Source: Ophioderma brevispina
Lineage: Eukaryota > Echinodermata > Ophiuroidea > Amphilepidida > Ophiodermatidae
Reading direction: 5' to 3'
DNA length: 64,000 nt
Assembly: GCA_023653785.1 (NCBI GenBank)
Contig: JAMKCH010022319.1
Span: 1 to 64,000 of the forward strand
In this document: piece by piece, positions 1-11,967 of the stretch
Numbering within the stretch: the first letter of the stretch is position 1
Layout of the letters: each line of letters opens with the position of its first letter
Notes under the pieces: generated by a model
What the model saw: the letters and a program-made list of their open reading frames with translations, nothing else
What the model was told of the DNA's origin: nothing
Databases searched by the model: none
Program-made: the position numbers and the translations under genes

Positions 1-387
1 TCGATTTATTCTATGTAACGGTAATAATATAAATCATATTCTGTTTTTCGCGGGCCTTTTCCTCATTTGCGTCGAGTTCTCCGCGTATACGCATTGGCCA
101 ACGCACGTCCGCCCATCAAGACGTTTTTTTGGTCTTGTTGGTGAAGATCGCGCATTAAGACTGGCGTGTGTTGCGGGCGCAGAGGAGAGTATTTATTATT
201 GTTATTCTTATTAGTATTATTATTTTGTTGTTATTATTTTGCCTTTATTTTGGCATTATTTATCAACGTACGTTTAATTCTGTCACACAGATGGTGTTAA
301 ATTTTTAAATTTTAAGAGTTTTATTTTTGTTTTGAAACAAGTTCTTCTAAAACTGGTGGCCTCGATGGCTATAGAGAAATATGACAT
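1..387. other. Unassigned AT-rich sequence
   Basis: No gene recognised. Around 190-260 there is a low-complexity ATT/TTA-rich run. Short open frames show no family resemblance. Confidence 0.4.
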
Positions 388-720
388 GGTGCAACAAGAG
401 ATTTCCCAAATCAGGTGTCCGCCTTAAAAACAGAAGTACTGGATTTTGGCCCTGATGTGAAGCTTTTCATAAAAAACATCCCCATCAAGATTAAGCTGAG
501 AATGTTCTTTGGTAACAAAAATGTGAAATTCCTAATTTCATATAGGAGCAAATATGAAATTCAGCCTGTTTTATATTGAAATATAATGCACTGAAAATCA
601 TTTTTTTTTCTCTTTTAAGACATTTGCTGTAGCCACATACAAGGAAAGAAATCTAATTGAGTGTCTACGCTATATGACCTTTAACTATTATGACACAATA
701 TTGTGTGCCTCAAAAATCTG
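388..720 (+). repeat. Interspersed repeat, copy 1 (inverted copy at 30902-31240)
   Basis: This roughly 330-bp stretch recurs in reverse complement inside the dehydrogenase gene at 30902-31240. Matching landmarks include a block near 391-410 (gcaacaagagatttcccaaa) and the end near 705-720 (gtgcctcaaaaatctg), which pair with the two ends of the other copy. Divergence is moderate with small indels, as expected of an old dispersed element. No coding capacity or terminal repeats were recognised, so its class is unknown. The short open frames that overlap it have no family resemblance. Confidence 0.7.
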
Positions 721-1104
721 TAGCATTTATATTTTTTTATATAAATTACGAATGGTTTATAGTTTACCTGAATAGACACGTTTTGATAAGATCAATGAAG
801 ATATTGTTTCCTCTCTGGCGTAAGATTTATGTTTCTGAGGAGAACTGCCCACAAATAATCATTTATATTATTTTTTTTTGCAATCATGGTAATACTGTAA
901 ATGAACGATTGGGGTGTTATCACCACTGGCAAATATTGCATTTTCTTTTTCTTCCGTCTTAAGTTTCCATCTATATCTGTCATTCCACTGTGGGTTTCTA
1001 ATAAACAAAGGGCAATCTGTAAGCAATTTGTGGACTAGAACCCTTATCTGTATTTGAAAAATTGGCATTTCATTTCTCATACAAAAATGCCTTCAATTTT
1101 TCTC

Positions 1105-1136
<32 letters not shown>

Positions 1137-1740
1137 CACACAGGTAGGGGCCTATAGCAGTACGTTAGCGTCGAGTCAGGGCCCGAGTTCAGGTGCAAAT
1201 GAATGTCATTATTTCGATTTTCGTATCAAGGTAGTGTGTGCGTATTCAGCGCAGTGCGAATGACGCATTACATCTGGTCAATGAGCGTCGTGTTAGCTAT
1301 AGTACGCGAATTAATACCGTGCGCTCTGCCATGCCTCTGGCTCGATCAGCGGCCTCATGCATACGGGGTAGCCGGCGCCACCGAGTATTCCGTTCATAGC
1401 AACGACGCGGCGTAGCCTCTATCTGCATCACAGTTGTTTGAAGGGTACTAAGCATAAGGTTAAAACCACCCCCAACTAACTTTAAGAAAAAAGAATGTAG
1501 TTAAATTTTTAAACATCTCCGAAATTCCTAACATCTGTATAAATCTAGAAAAACATAATAACTGTAAGAAATTTCAATAAAATAGAATTTAATAATATTT
1601 TACAAGTATTTACTTCTTCTGCGGACTCTAAAGAAGACTTTGTTTCGCTCGCCTCTAATATGCCTCGATGGTTCGCCATCGTGGCAAAAAAATACAACTC
1701 TTTCTCTACTACACTTCGAGCCATATAATATAAATTACCC
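721..1740. other. Unassigned sequence with a long poly(A) run
   Basis: There is an uninterrupted run of about 26 A residues at about 1110-1136 followed by acacacag. This could be the tail of a retroposed sequence or a simple repeat. The 1140-1420 stretch is less AT-rich than its surroundings but shows no recognisable protein. Nothing else could be assigned. Confidence 0.35.
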
Positions 1741-1744
1741 TTAA

Positions 1745-1835
1745 AATTGGTGAGTCGGGTCTAGCTGGTGTAAGTTTTTACGTATTTTGTCTTCCACGCG
1801 AAGGGTCCCAGGTTCAATTCCCATTACAGGTAAGT
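1745..1835 (+). repeat. tRNA-derived SINE head (A and B boxes)
   Basis: An A-box-like stretch (tctagctggtgtaag, 1760-1774) is followed about 37 bases later by a B box (ggttcaattcc, 1811-1821), the spacing of a tRNA-type RNA polymerase III promoter. A tRNA-like fold is not preserved well enough to call a functional tRNA. A SINE head is the likeliest reading. The 3' boundary is not defined. Confidence 0.5.
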
Positions 1836-1959
1836 GAGTAATTTGTGTCTGTCACCAACCTTGTGTAAATGCTTGCTGTGATTTCCTTGCAATATACAGA
1901 TCAGATATAGTACGCGATTACCTTCTTTTTCTCTATTAGATTAGCGTTAATTAGGCAAT

Positions 1960-2185
1960 TAATTAAATGTTTTGCACGTTCTCATAACGTTTTAGAAACG
2001 TTTTTTAATAAATCTTCTTTTACGTTTTAAGCACGTTTTGATAACGGTTTCAAATCGTTTTTAAAACGTCTTATAAAACTTTTTGAAAACGTGAAAAAGT
2101 GTCTACACATTCACGTGTCTTTAACGTGTTTAAAATGACGTCAAAGTGACCAATTTAAACGTTTTTTACGTTGTCCCAACGTCAG
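1960..2185. repeat. ACGT-rich simple repeat
   Basis: About 13 occurrences of ACGT, mostly as AACGTTTT or TTACGTTT, are packed into about 220 bp. The motif is its own reverse complement, so the tract looks alike on both strands. It ends with a small inverted motif (ccaacgtcagttgg). It has no coding potential and lies just outside the left arm of the large inverted repeat. Confidence 0.65.
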
Positions 2186-2334
2186 TTGGGCTAGCTGGAG
2201 GTGTATCAGTGCACTGCGACTTAGAACTCCCTCATTTATCGATTACGCGACCTAATACGACGCGAAGGATGGCTGATCAATTGTGAAATAAGGACTACTC
2301 ATGCTACTGCAGGTGCCACAAATTTTACCTTTTG

Positions 2335-2870
2335 CGGTGGTCAGCCCCTTGCGGGGGTCCCCGAAGCTTTCGGGTTTTAGCATGTTGAAGTGTCAATCGA
2401 GAGCTCTCAACCGTGGCCTCTCAGTTATATCATCCTTGTAGCAGATGAAATATACTGTCCCTGTGGGGGGGTGTGGAGTCCCTGAGCTCTTTAGTTTTAA
2501 GCAGATGTGGGTGCGGCTGCTTCAGAGATCGAGAGGTATCTCATTATCTTGAAGCAGATGAACCGTTTACTGGCCCTGAATGGGGGTCCATGGGCGGATC
2601 CCCCCGAAGCCCTCAAGGTTTTAGCTTGTGTGATGCCTTAATCGAGAGCTTCTCAGTTATCTCTTAGTGTAAAGCATATTTCAGGGGCGGAGCCCACTGA
2701 AGCTCTCGGGTGTAGTATGTTTGAGTGCGCCTTGGGAGAGGTCTCAGTTTTATATGCATTATCTTGAAGCATAAAACTATACTTTCCCCAGGCGGGGTCC
2801 AGGGGCGGAGCCCCGGAAGCTCTATGGTTTTAACATATGTTAGTCCTTCTGAGATCTCTCGATTATATCA
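2335..2870 (+). repeat. Tandem array with GC-rich ggggctccgcccc-type blocks (left)
   Basis: Roughly 110-130 bp units repeat several times. Each contains a block like aggggcggagcccc, a phrase like ggttttagcatgtt, and a segment like gagagctctcagttatatc with cttgaagcagatgaa. The mirrored array lies at about 47235-47800. Confidence 0.7.
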
Positions 2871-3214
2871 TTATCTTGTCCTGTGACAACAACAATATCC
2901 ACAACAACGGTAATTGTTTTCTTTTTGTCAATTTTATATTTCCCCAACGCAATTTCATCGCCCCCCTGAGGTGGCACCCGGGCACGTGCACCCCTTTGCC
3001 CTCCCCTATCTACGCAACTGGGAGCTTACCCTCCTCATAGGGCGAGAATTGCGGCGGCCTCTCAGTCACTGGCAGAGTCCCTCTTACATGAAGTTGCGGT
3101 CCCTGTTATGTAACGAGTTTATCCGTTAAATTTCTGTAATACAGAAATTTGACAGAGAGTATGCTTCATTTTCCATAAGAAAGTTCGCCATGGACAATCC
3201 TGTGTAATTACTAC

Positions 3215-5065
3215 TATTTTTATCAAGTAGTCCACTCATCCGGTTGACCCGGGACAAAACTGCTACACAACACTGTAAAAAAGTTTTCCGTAAATTACGG
3301 AATTTCTGGCAGCAGTATTTCCAGTCATTTTTAGGGTAAATTTACCGACAATTTCCTGTCAATTTAACGGGAAATTTGACAGTAATTTTACAGAAATTTG
3401 TCTCATATTATGGAAAAATGTGTATTTTAACAGAATTTTTCCGTAATTTGAAATTACGGAACCAAAAAAAAATTCCGGAAATATTGCTGCCAGAAATTTT
3501 TGAAATATTTCCGTATATTTAACATTTTTTTATGTTTTTGTTTTTTAATTTTTATGTTTTTTTAAAAATGTTAGCATCATCAGGTAAAACTAAGGATTTT
3601 TCCTTATATTTACGGAAATTTTTGACAACAAAAAAAACAGTGCAGAAGGTTTTCTTGCTGTAACTTGTTATATAAACCCTCCCGAACAACATATCAAAAA
3701 GTAGAAAAAAGGAAGCATGGCAAGACATGCTAATTTGCTAAAACATATGTGCCATTTTTGCCTATATTTTGGTTATTATACAATATATTAGTAGGGGACG
3801 ACCCGATTTAAGAAAATAAAGGTTTCATCTTGATAGAATAAGCTTCACCACCCTAAAGCCCATCTGTAGAGTTTTGCACTGATATTTCAACCCGTTTTCA
3901 TGCATGTGAGAGCTAAAATATGATTTTCTTAGCCCTATATGTGTAAAATTAATATCGGTCGACCAAATGGGGCACATTTTCGCTCATAATTTCCAAACCA
4001 AATATCCTTTAGCCCTAGGATTTCACAGGGTAATAAGAAAGATAGTAGCGTTCTTCAAATACCAAATGTTGACCACTTCCGGTAAAATCTTGGAGTATGG
4101 GGACGATGCTATTAGCGATCAGGCCCGGGCTCTTAACTCTTGAGTCTTGGCGCCTTTTTATGCTGCTGTCCTACCTATTACTCCGCTATTACCAATGACA
4201 CTTTTTAAAAATGTGTCAATACTTAATGACTCCCATTTTTCCTTCTTTCCGCTATCCACTTTTATCGTAACACCCAATTCAAAATTTTCGCAGCCTACGT
4301 GCACATTTTTAACAAATTATAATTCCATGGCAGCAATTTTATAATTCCATGGCAGTTTGAACTCTGGAAAAGAGACATTTCCTATATTTAATTCAGGTTT
4401 TAACATCATTTTCCTCCTTAAAGTTTCATACTGGATGACCCAATTGTTTATTCAGCTTGTGTACCGAATGATCCCGTATTTTTTGGGTACATTTTAACTG
4501 AAAGGACCGGAAAAGGACCTTACTTTTCACCCTGGCCGAGGCACATATACCCATCACTTCGCAAATGGGGGGCCCCGGCACTAGTTGACCCAATGTGTTT
4601 GAATAAATACTCTCTGATAATAATTTGCTAAATAAAGATCTTTCCATCCCGATTGCAGTCTGACTGTGACAAATCATCTAGAACATGTTGAATGCAAAAT
4701 TAATTTTGGCGGGAAATTGGCGACCATCTTGATAATGACCATCATTTTCCACTTTAATATAGCAATGCAAGTGCTACACACCTTGCTGTCATAGCTATGC
4801 AAACATGTTCAAATACTAACAGAAAATGGAAAATCTCCCTAAACAGCATTTATAAGCTATATACCTTTGTCAAATTTGGGCGTATACGTCCACGTATAAG
4901 TAAATGCAATTAGCATGTCTTGTCAGGCTTCCCGTTTTCTACCTTTTTTGATATTTTGTTTGGGAGATCTGTTACGGCTAGTTACATCAAGAAAACCTTC
5001 TGTAGTAATTTTGTCTCGGTGTCCCTAGTCTTTTCAAGATTGGAGTGGACTAAAGGGCCGGTGGC
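3215..5065 (+). mobile_element. Non-autonomous DNA transposon with long TIRs (left copy)
   Basis: Sequence at 3215-3760 (with a younger MITE inside it) is the inverse of 4890-5060. Shared landmarks are agtccactc, gacaaaactgctac, cagaaggttttcttg, and gaagcatggcaagacatgc near the inner end. This gives terminal inverted repeats of about 170 bp or more around a 1.8-kb element. No transposase remnant was recognised inside. A larger mirrored copy lies at about 43800-46800. Superfamily is unknown. Confidence 0.6.
3271..3642. mobile_element. MITE with cactgt termini, left arm only
   Basis: A 372-bp insertion starting cactgtaaaaaag and ending in the inverse (aaaaaacagtg). It is packed with short palindromes around ttccgtaaattacggaa. 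The corresponding place in the right arm (about 46735-46750) has flanking sequence but no insert, so this element arrived after the arms formed. Confidence 0.7.
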
Positions 5066-5079
5066 CTACAAAGAGTTAC

Positions 5080-5470
5080 AATAAATAATAAAAATAGCAG
5101 AGATTTATATAGCGCCTTAGCTATTGGCCTCTATGCGCTTCACAATGGCCGCTGATCACTGGTGGCCCACCCTACCATAAACCATTTATGCATCATTTCA
5201 AGGGGTGCAGCAGATCGGGATCATCGCTTTCCCTTATCAGCAACATACTCGAGATAACCTCGCAGCCGGGACCAGTCCCCAATATCGCATGGGTAATCGA
5301 GACAACCAAGCGGTATAATTTTCTTGTCCAGGGAAATTAACAAGATAGCTGAATCTCACAGGCTCGAACGCACGCCCTATACGCATGGATGAAAATACAC
5401 TGGAGTCGAGCACTTACCTGATTAAGCTATCTTGTCCGCTAGATAAAGCATACTGGGCTGAAATATTGCC
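5080..5470 (-). repeat. tRNA-derived SINE with LINE-like tail (left-arm copy)
   Basis: Read on the minus strand, an A box (tagcttaatcagg, 5418-5430) precedes a B box (gcgttcgagcc, 5361-5371). The element continues for about 300 bp to a tail containing tatatagcgcc near 5110-5100, a phrase often seen at the 3' end of CR1/L2-like LINEs and the SINEs they mobilise. The same SINE sits in the right arm, interrupted by a later insertion. Confidence 0.65.
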
Positions 5471-5479
5471 CAGCATAAA

Positions 5480-6360
5480 AAGTGACGAGGCTAATAGAAG
5501 AGTGTACAATCAACCACTAGACATTTTTTTTCGAGTGGTTTCCTTTGTTTTCGCGTAAAAGTTTATATTCGCGAATGCACGCTTACCTCAATATGAATAT
5601 GCCATCGCGATTATGACCCGATTTGAATATTGCATGCGTGCTTTATCAGGGGGTGCATTATCAAGGTGCATTATTAAACAATAGAATTCTAATAATGCCC
5701 GCGGTTTTACTTCCCCTTCGAGTGAAAGCGCTTGAACATTTCACTTGCCATGGTAATACAATAATACCAAGGCCAGTACGTTCATTACACAACCTCCAGT
5801 TATGTGGCTTTTCGAACGGGGAAAGAATCAGATGACACTCAATACAGAGTCTATACCTTACAATAGAAATCTTATTTCAGGTGTTTAAAAAACAAGCAAA
5901 CTTAACGGCCGTAGGTCATACATTATCTATTTTAAAATATGCGGTGTTAATAACCCCGAATTTGACTATACAAATAGATGCGATACATCAAGAAAACTTA
6001 ATGAATAATTATCGGCATGCAAATCGACTGACGCTTATTTCAATCCAATCCGAATTGGTGAGTAAGATGACTAATGCGTAATCGCCTACGTTCAGTTGTA
6101 ATCATGCCAATTATGTCAAAAGCTAACCTATTATTAAGCTGGTAACTCATCGATTTCAATCAATATACTACATGTATAACTTTCAACCCTCTCTCCCAAT
6201 GCTTGCTGTTTAGCCAGTCAACCCAGTGTGGGGAAAGTTCGTGAACTACGATATTTCTAGTTATAAATTGTAAAATTTATCCAAAATATATCAGAAAAAG
6301 AGTTATAATATTCGTATTTATGTTTTGATGCGTGATAACAATAATGTCATGTGGTCTATG
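5480..6360. other. Non-coding part of the left arm
   Basis: Matches the right arm at roughly 41410-42330 in reverse complement. Shared landmarks include gggctgaaatattgccca near 5460-5475. Open frames here (for example 5623-5835 and 5881-6081) are not preserved in the other copy and show no domain. Confidence 0.5.
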
Positions 6361-6363
6361 ACA

Positions 6364-6563
6364 GATAAGGCATTAGTGGAGTGCATTCGGGGATATAATG
6401 CATGCTTGGAGGCATTAATAAGTAATATAGGATAAGCGGGGCCACTGTGAGCACTTCGCTAAAGCGATCGTGCTCACAGTGGCCCCGCTAGATGCATATG
6501 TTATTTATTAATGCCTCCAAGCATGCAATCATATCCCCGAATGCTCCACAAATGCCTTATCCT
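6364..6563. mobile_element. Nearly perfect palindromic MITE (left copy)
   Basis: About 200 bp that folds back on itself: gataaggcattagtggag at the left pairs with the inverse at the right. Gcttggaggcattaata and gcggggccactgtgagcac pair further in, with a tip of about 15 bases near 6455-6470. Another copy is at 41197-41409. The arms make up most of the element, leaving no room for coding sequence, as in foldback-type MITEs. Confidence 0.8.
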
Positions 6564-7360
6564 ATACATACCCAATTGAAACGATATGCAATGATCGCAT
6601 GTTTGTACATTATCAAGTATGAAAAAGTGAGTTAAAACTGAGTTCAACTGAGTTAAATACTGCTGGCTCACGACAAGTTACCGCTACATACTCACAGAAA
6701 TAAAAACCTTTTAACAAAGTGTTAGTAAATATTACCTTCCAATGAAAGGTCGCCAAGAATATTGAAGTATTGATTTTGTATGATATTAATCTTATATAGT
6801 TATAATTTATAACTTCTTTACATTGCTGGTGTATTCCAGCTTGATGTTTTGTTTTGATGAATGAATTGTGCTTGTGTCTACACTTGAGTAGCTGCTAATT
6901 TATGCCACTTTTCCCGCGTTTCCCGTTCAAATGACCGTGGTTTCGCATTTTAAGGGTATATTGCCGTAAAATGGCACAATAACTGTTAATGCGTTACATT
7001 TATAGTCATAGTACAGAGTATAATTCATGAGGCAAAATGTCTGGCAATCCTTTTGCCAATATTAAAGGCTGACTCAGAGCATTTCTTAAATATAATTTGT
7101 TGTGTAATAATTATAAATAGTAAACTGAACTAAAGATATTACCTAATCTGCACAATCCAACGTTGAGATGCTCCGATCTTTCATTTGAGCAGTAAACATT
7201 TATCTACAGTAATTACGTACATAGGCTACCGTGTGTAACAAAAATTCCGGATCCGCGAATTTTATAACAAAGTGTGATTTCTTATATGAAGAACTTCGAT
7301 TTGAGCTTAGACTATTTCACACATTGACTAGCAGACAGCCCAGCACAAGTATCATAAATG

Positions 7361-7894
7361 TTCAACTGTATTATTCAGCATAACATATCGTACTTGACAG
7401 AAATGAATTATACAGTATGTTAATTCATAATACATAAAGTATAAATGCAAACTGTGCTAAAATGAGCATTGAGGGATATAGATATGCTTGAGGGACCAGT
7501 AGGGACAACCCTATAGGGCTTATAGCATTATATGGCCCTGTAAACATACACTTAAAATACTCAATATTACAATAAGACCCAAGTAGGGGATGATATAAAA
7601 TATTACTTAGGTAAATATACATTACAAAGAACAAACAAAAACAAACAATTATATCTACATGCACACAAACACTTAACGGGAATAAAGGATATGGGAAATG
7701 GACAATGACTTTCAACATGTCCTGCTGAGGTATGTAGTACTATTGCATAATGCGGAAGCAGAGGTAGAAGAGTTAGAGTGGGGAAAAAAAGTAAGGAGTA
7801 GGGGGGGGGGTGAGATAGAAATGAAATGAAGAATAAGTGAGGAGAGAAAAAAGGACTGGGGGAAAAATTATTAAGAATTGTTTACTGGGTGATG
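7361..7894. other. Unassigned spacer with purine-rich tract
   Basis: A 97-residue open frame on the minus strand (7425-7718) has no recognised domain. At 7770-7865 the plus strand is almost purely A/G, including a run of about 10 G. Nothing else could be assigned. Confidence 0.35.
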
Positions 7895-9370
7895 AAATGT
7901 TTTTTGTGTTCAGAAAAAATTGATGTGGGCATTTTGTTTACAGCTGGCACAGATGCGCATAACTTGTTCATATGGTATATAAAGAGTTGTTGCCAAAAAT
8001 ACAAATTTATTTTTTTGGCCTTTTTTTGGGCCAAAAAAAGATGATTTATGGGACCAAAATATGATTTTGAGATTTTGATGTATTGATATCTCAAAACAAG
8101 CTGTATCAGAAAATTACCACTTTTAGTAATTTGGACTATATTTTACGTCTTAAATAACAAATTAAAGATAATTAAAAATAAGAAAATAAAAGCATCCAGA
8201 GCATTTAAGGTCATTTTTCTCAAAAAGTTTTATTGAATTATGATGCACATAACATGTTTAAAGTAGCACAAAAGCATCAAAACACATTAAACAACGTTTC
8301 TGTTTGACCTAAGTGTGAATGCTTACTTTTAAGTAAAATTACAGTAGTGATAATTAAGGGCAATCTAGATATGTTACAATTGATTGTTATATATAGGATG
8401 AACATTTACATAGGATTTTGGTCCGACAATTGGATTTTCTGATTTCAAGTATTTGTAACTAGAAGACATTAGTTTAAGATGAAAGTCAGTTTTAAACCAA
8501 TATGGACCTATATTTAGTCATAATGAATTAATGTAGTAAAAACAAAGAAATAAAAAGCATTCCAGCGCATTTAAGGTCATTTTTCAAAATATTGTTATTT
8601 CAACTAATGATGTAAATAACATGCTTAAAGTAAGCACAAAAGAAAAAAAACCATCAACACGTTCTGTTTGACAAAGGTGGTGAATTCGTTTTACTTTTAA
8701 GTAGAAATTACAGTATGTTAAATTTAAAGGGGCAATTAGATATGTTACAATGATTGCATATCATCGGGATAAACTTCACAAGTGATTTTAGTCGAAAATT
8801 GGATTTTCTGATTTCACTGTATTGTATGGGCTATATTATAGTCATAAGTAAACAAATTAAGTAGTTAAAAACAACGAAAAAAAAACATTCCAGGAGGCAT
8901 TTAAGGTAATTTTCTCAACTAAGGTATATTTGAACTATGATTTAGAAACATGTTTAAGTAAGCACCAAAATCATTCAAACATGTTAAAACAGTTTTGGAC
9001 TGACTAAAAACAATTCCCTCAGTTAAGTAAGAAATAAAGCTGTGTTACCTTTAAGGGGCAGTCTTGGGTATGTTAAAATATTGTTTAGGCAACAGATAAT
9101 TCAAAATTGTGATTTTGGACTGAAATTTGATTGCTAATTCCCTGTAAAGTACTTGGTAACTTCAACATAGCTTTAGTTAAAACAGTTTGAAACAATTGAA
9201 CGACATACTGGGTCATAATTAAGAAATCAACTGTAGAAAAAAAACAAAGAAAATTTAAAGTATATGGTCTTTTAAGACATTCTGCCTCCAGTTATGTAAT
9301 TTGAATAAAATCAGCTGACTTAATGAAAGGGAACATCAAGGACCTACGAGTGTAACAAATTAATATTTTT
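7895..9370 (+). repeat. Left arm of 8-kb foldback, containing 330-370 bp satellite units
   Basis: The outer part (7895-8230) is the inverse of 15660-15992. Landmarks are gtgttcagaaaaaattgatg, ccaaaaatacaaatttatt and gcatttaaggtcatttttct. Moving inward, the landmark gcatttaaggtcatttt recurs near 8200, 8566 and 8899, with a decayed form near 9280. The arm is therefore built of diverged tandem units with a period of roughly 330-370 bp. The inner units match 15180-15660 in reverse. No coding sequence. Confidence 0.75.
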
Positions 9371-9425
9371 TTTTTTATTGTTTTTTTTTTTTAACTTTCT
9401 TTTTTGAAACTTTTTATATAATATA

Positions 9426-10501
9426 GCGGGAGGCCCGCGCGTCGCGCGGGCTCCCGCTAGTTGAGTGAACGGGAGCGATCAATGAAATGAAGCGATCATG
9501 AAGAAGTGACACCCTATGGCGGAGACCACCCGCAACCAAACCGAACCCTGTGCGACTTTAGGAATAATCCGAGTCGCAAAAAATTTGGTTCGTTTTAACC
9601 ACTTGTAGTAACTAAAATCCCGACCTACCATATCTATAGCTCAGTAGTACGATTTCTAAGGAAACGTCACTGATATTTAATCCCGTCGGTATAACTTTCC
9701 GTAGGGTAATAGAAATTTTTCTCGTATTGTTTTTTTAAATAATTAAAACTCAATATTTAATCCCTAAGTTTCCGTGTCCTTTTTTCAAAAGACTCCCAGT
9801 GGGGTAGGCCGTATGTGCCCGATTTTCCCACATAGGTTTCTCATAAACTCCTCAAACTCCTATATATCCGTAGATGACCCCCCCCCCCCCCGTCACAACA
9901 ACCCGTAATCGGTTTTCTATCCTCTCGGTTTGCATCATTCCTCTTTCCGGTATCCTGTAGGCTATATAGTTCCTATTTCTAAAAATAAAACGTCAATATT
10001 TCATATCTGAAAATATCTGTATTGTTATTTTTTTTCTTATCAAAACTCTTTGGCGCGTAACCCGTAGTATCCATACATACGACAATCAAAGCGGAAAAAC
10101 ATGGCGTCTTCTTGACCATTTGCTTTCCTTCGCTTTCGCTTTCTTTTCCACACACTATTTGACTATTATTATAGGGGAGCCTGTTATTTGCGTACCGCAT
10201 TTAGCGTCTTACGCGTAATCGTCCGTTTGCCACGCAGTAACCACCCGTCGCAACGCACACGCATACGCGCCGCTTTAAACGCGTACAAACAAATGGTAAT
10301 TATCATAGCAACCGAGAACATTTTCGTTGATTTTCACGCCATTTTCGAAAACGGATTTCGTCAAAATATAGGGGTTTACCCGTCCGGGATCCTCACGCAC
10401 CTTTCACGTGACTTTGGCGCAATATGGATCGAAACTGCGGAGCATTATACGAAAATAAACACATACATAATACTACAACATTAGCCAAATTTATGTAGAC
10501 T
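9426..10501 (+). repeat. 1.1-kb tandem duplication, copy 1, with GC-rich hairpin
   Basis: Begins with a GC-rich hairpin (gcgggaggcccgcgcg, then tcg, then the inverse) in otherwise AT-rich DNA, followed by ttgagtgaacgggagcgatc. It ends with a block running from gcctgttatttgcgtaccgc to acattagccaaatttatg. The whole order recurs directly at 10502-11714. Open frames in it (9979-10200 minus, 10188-10484 plus) are not preserved between the copies. Confidence 0.75.
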
Positions 10502-11714
10502 GCGGGAGGCGCGCTTCGCGCGGGCTCGCGCTAGTTGAGTGAACCGGAGCGATCACTGAAAGAGAAAGATCACTGAAACTGAAGCGATCACTGTGTGAAA
10601 CAAGAAATGAACACTGAAACAGAACGACACTGAAATGAAGCGATCATGTGAAAACAGAAATGATCACTCTAAAACTGAAGCGATTAACTGAAGAAAGAGA
10701 AGAACACATATGCCGACACCGTCATAATCAAAACCAGTGGAATACACAACGCATCAAGTCACTCCCGTATAATTTACCCGTCATCATGAAGTTTAAGACT
10801 CCCCCGGTCACAAAACACTTTTAGTTAAATACACATTTCCCGTATCATATCCTGTATATCGTTTAGTTACAAATTTTAGTTCCTTTTATCGTATTTTTTT
10901 AAAATAATAAAAAATGCCAAATTTAATCCGTATATAAGTTTCCATTTAACTTTGCATATGTCATATCTCCTTTTTTTCATCTAATAACTCCTAAAATTCC
11001 CGTATCAACTTGTCTTCAGCCTGCAGTTTATGCTTTCCCCCGTCGCAACATCACGTGAGCGTATTTTTTCCCACAACCTCAAGTTCCCGTATATTTTCCA
11101 GCATATCCCGTACCTTAGCCCTATGTAGGCTACTTCCTATTTTTAACTTAAAACCGCCAATATTTCATCCCCGTAACTTTACCGTATATTTCAAGTTTTT
11201 TCCAAAAAAAACTAATCTCAAAACTAATTCCCCGCGTGTGTTCTAAACCGTACTTTCCATCAACATCAAAGCAAAAAATAACATGAATGTTAATTAATCA
11301 TTATTTTCTTACCCACATTCACGTTAGTCAATAGCCTGGTGTTTGCACTCACGGACAAGGGTATAAGGCGCCTGTTAATTGCGGACCGCATACAGCGTCT
11401 TACGCGTAACGTTGCGTACCGCCAGATGCGTCTCACGCGTAACAACCCGTCGCAACGCACCACGCAAACGCGCCCCGTCCTTAGTGAACGCGTGCAAACA
11501 AATGGTTAATTAGACATAGCAACCGAGCACATTTTCGGTGATTTTTTTCAGTCATGTCTGAACGGATTTCGTCAAAATATATGCGCTAACCCGTACGGTA
11601 TCCTCACGCACCTTTCATGTGAATTTGGCGAAATATGAATCGAAAACTGACGAAGCCTGTTAGCGAACTACATCCATAATACATACATACAACATTTGGC
11701 CAATTATAGTAAGA
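10502..11714 (+). repeat. 1.1-kb tandem duplication, copy 2
   Basis: Starts with gcgggaggcgcgcttcgcgc and the same ttgagtgaaccggagcgatc phrase as copy 1. It ends with the matching gcctgttaattgcggaccgc through acatttggccaattatag block. It is slightly longer than copy 1 because of small insertions. The function is unknown, and the GC-rich hairpin head is the most conserved-looking part. Confidence 0.75.
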
Positions 11715-11967
11715 TAAAATAGCATTAACAGCCTGAGATAAGATACAAGATTTAATAATTCAAGAGTTCAGAAAGTATACTTAAATTCTTGTAATGTACT
11801 GATTTCACTACAAATGAAACAATTATTGTTATTGATCATGCTTTTACTGATAACTACTTTGTCACACACATATGCCAAATATTAGAGTACAATTATATCT
11901 GGTAGTTATCATTATTTATGCTTGTATAAAACTGGTGTTACTGTAAAATTATCCTCATCTTTCATTC
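11715..11967. other. AT-rich spacer before the retroelement
   Basis: No feature recognised. The reverse transcriptase that should precede the RNase H of the following element is not here. Confidence 0.35.

Larger units (their letters stand above)
2335..7360 (+). repeat. Left arm of a giant inverted repeat
   Basis: About 5 kb that reappears in reverse complement at about 40410-47800. Components in order are: a tandem array rich in ggggctccgcccc-like blocks (2335-2870), a TIR-bounded element (3215-5065), a tRNA-type SINE (5080-5470, minus), linker sequence, a nearly perfect palindromic MITE (6364-6563) and a terminal block (about 6650-7360). The same parts occur in mirrored order in the right arm. 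The arms differ by many substitutions and by private insertions, so this is an old duplication or paired insertion and not a simple assembly echo. No protein-coding gene was found in the arm. Confidence 0.85.

Noticed and set aside
5361..5475. Functional tRNA gene on the minus strand
   Set aside because: A and B boxes are present but there is no good cloverleaf, and the sequence continues into a 300-bp body with a LINE-like tail, so it is a SINE.
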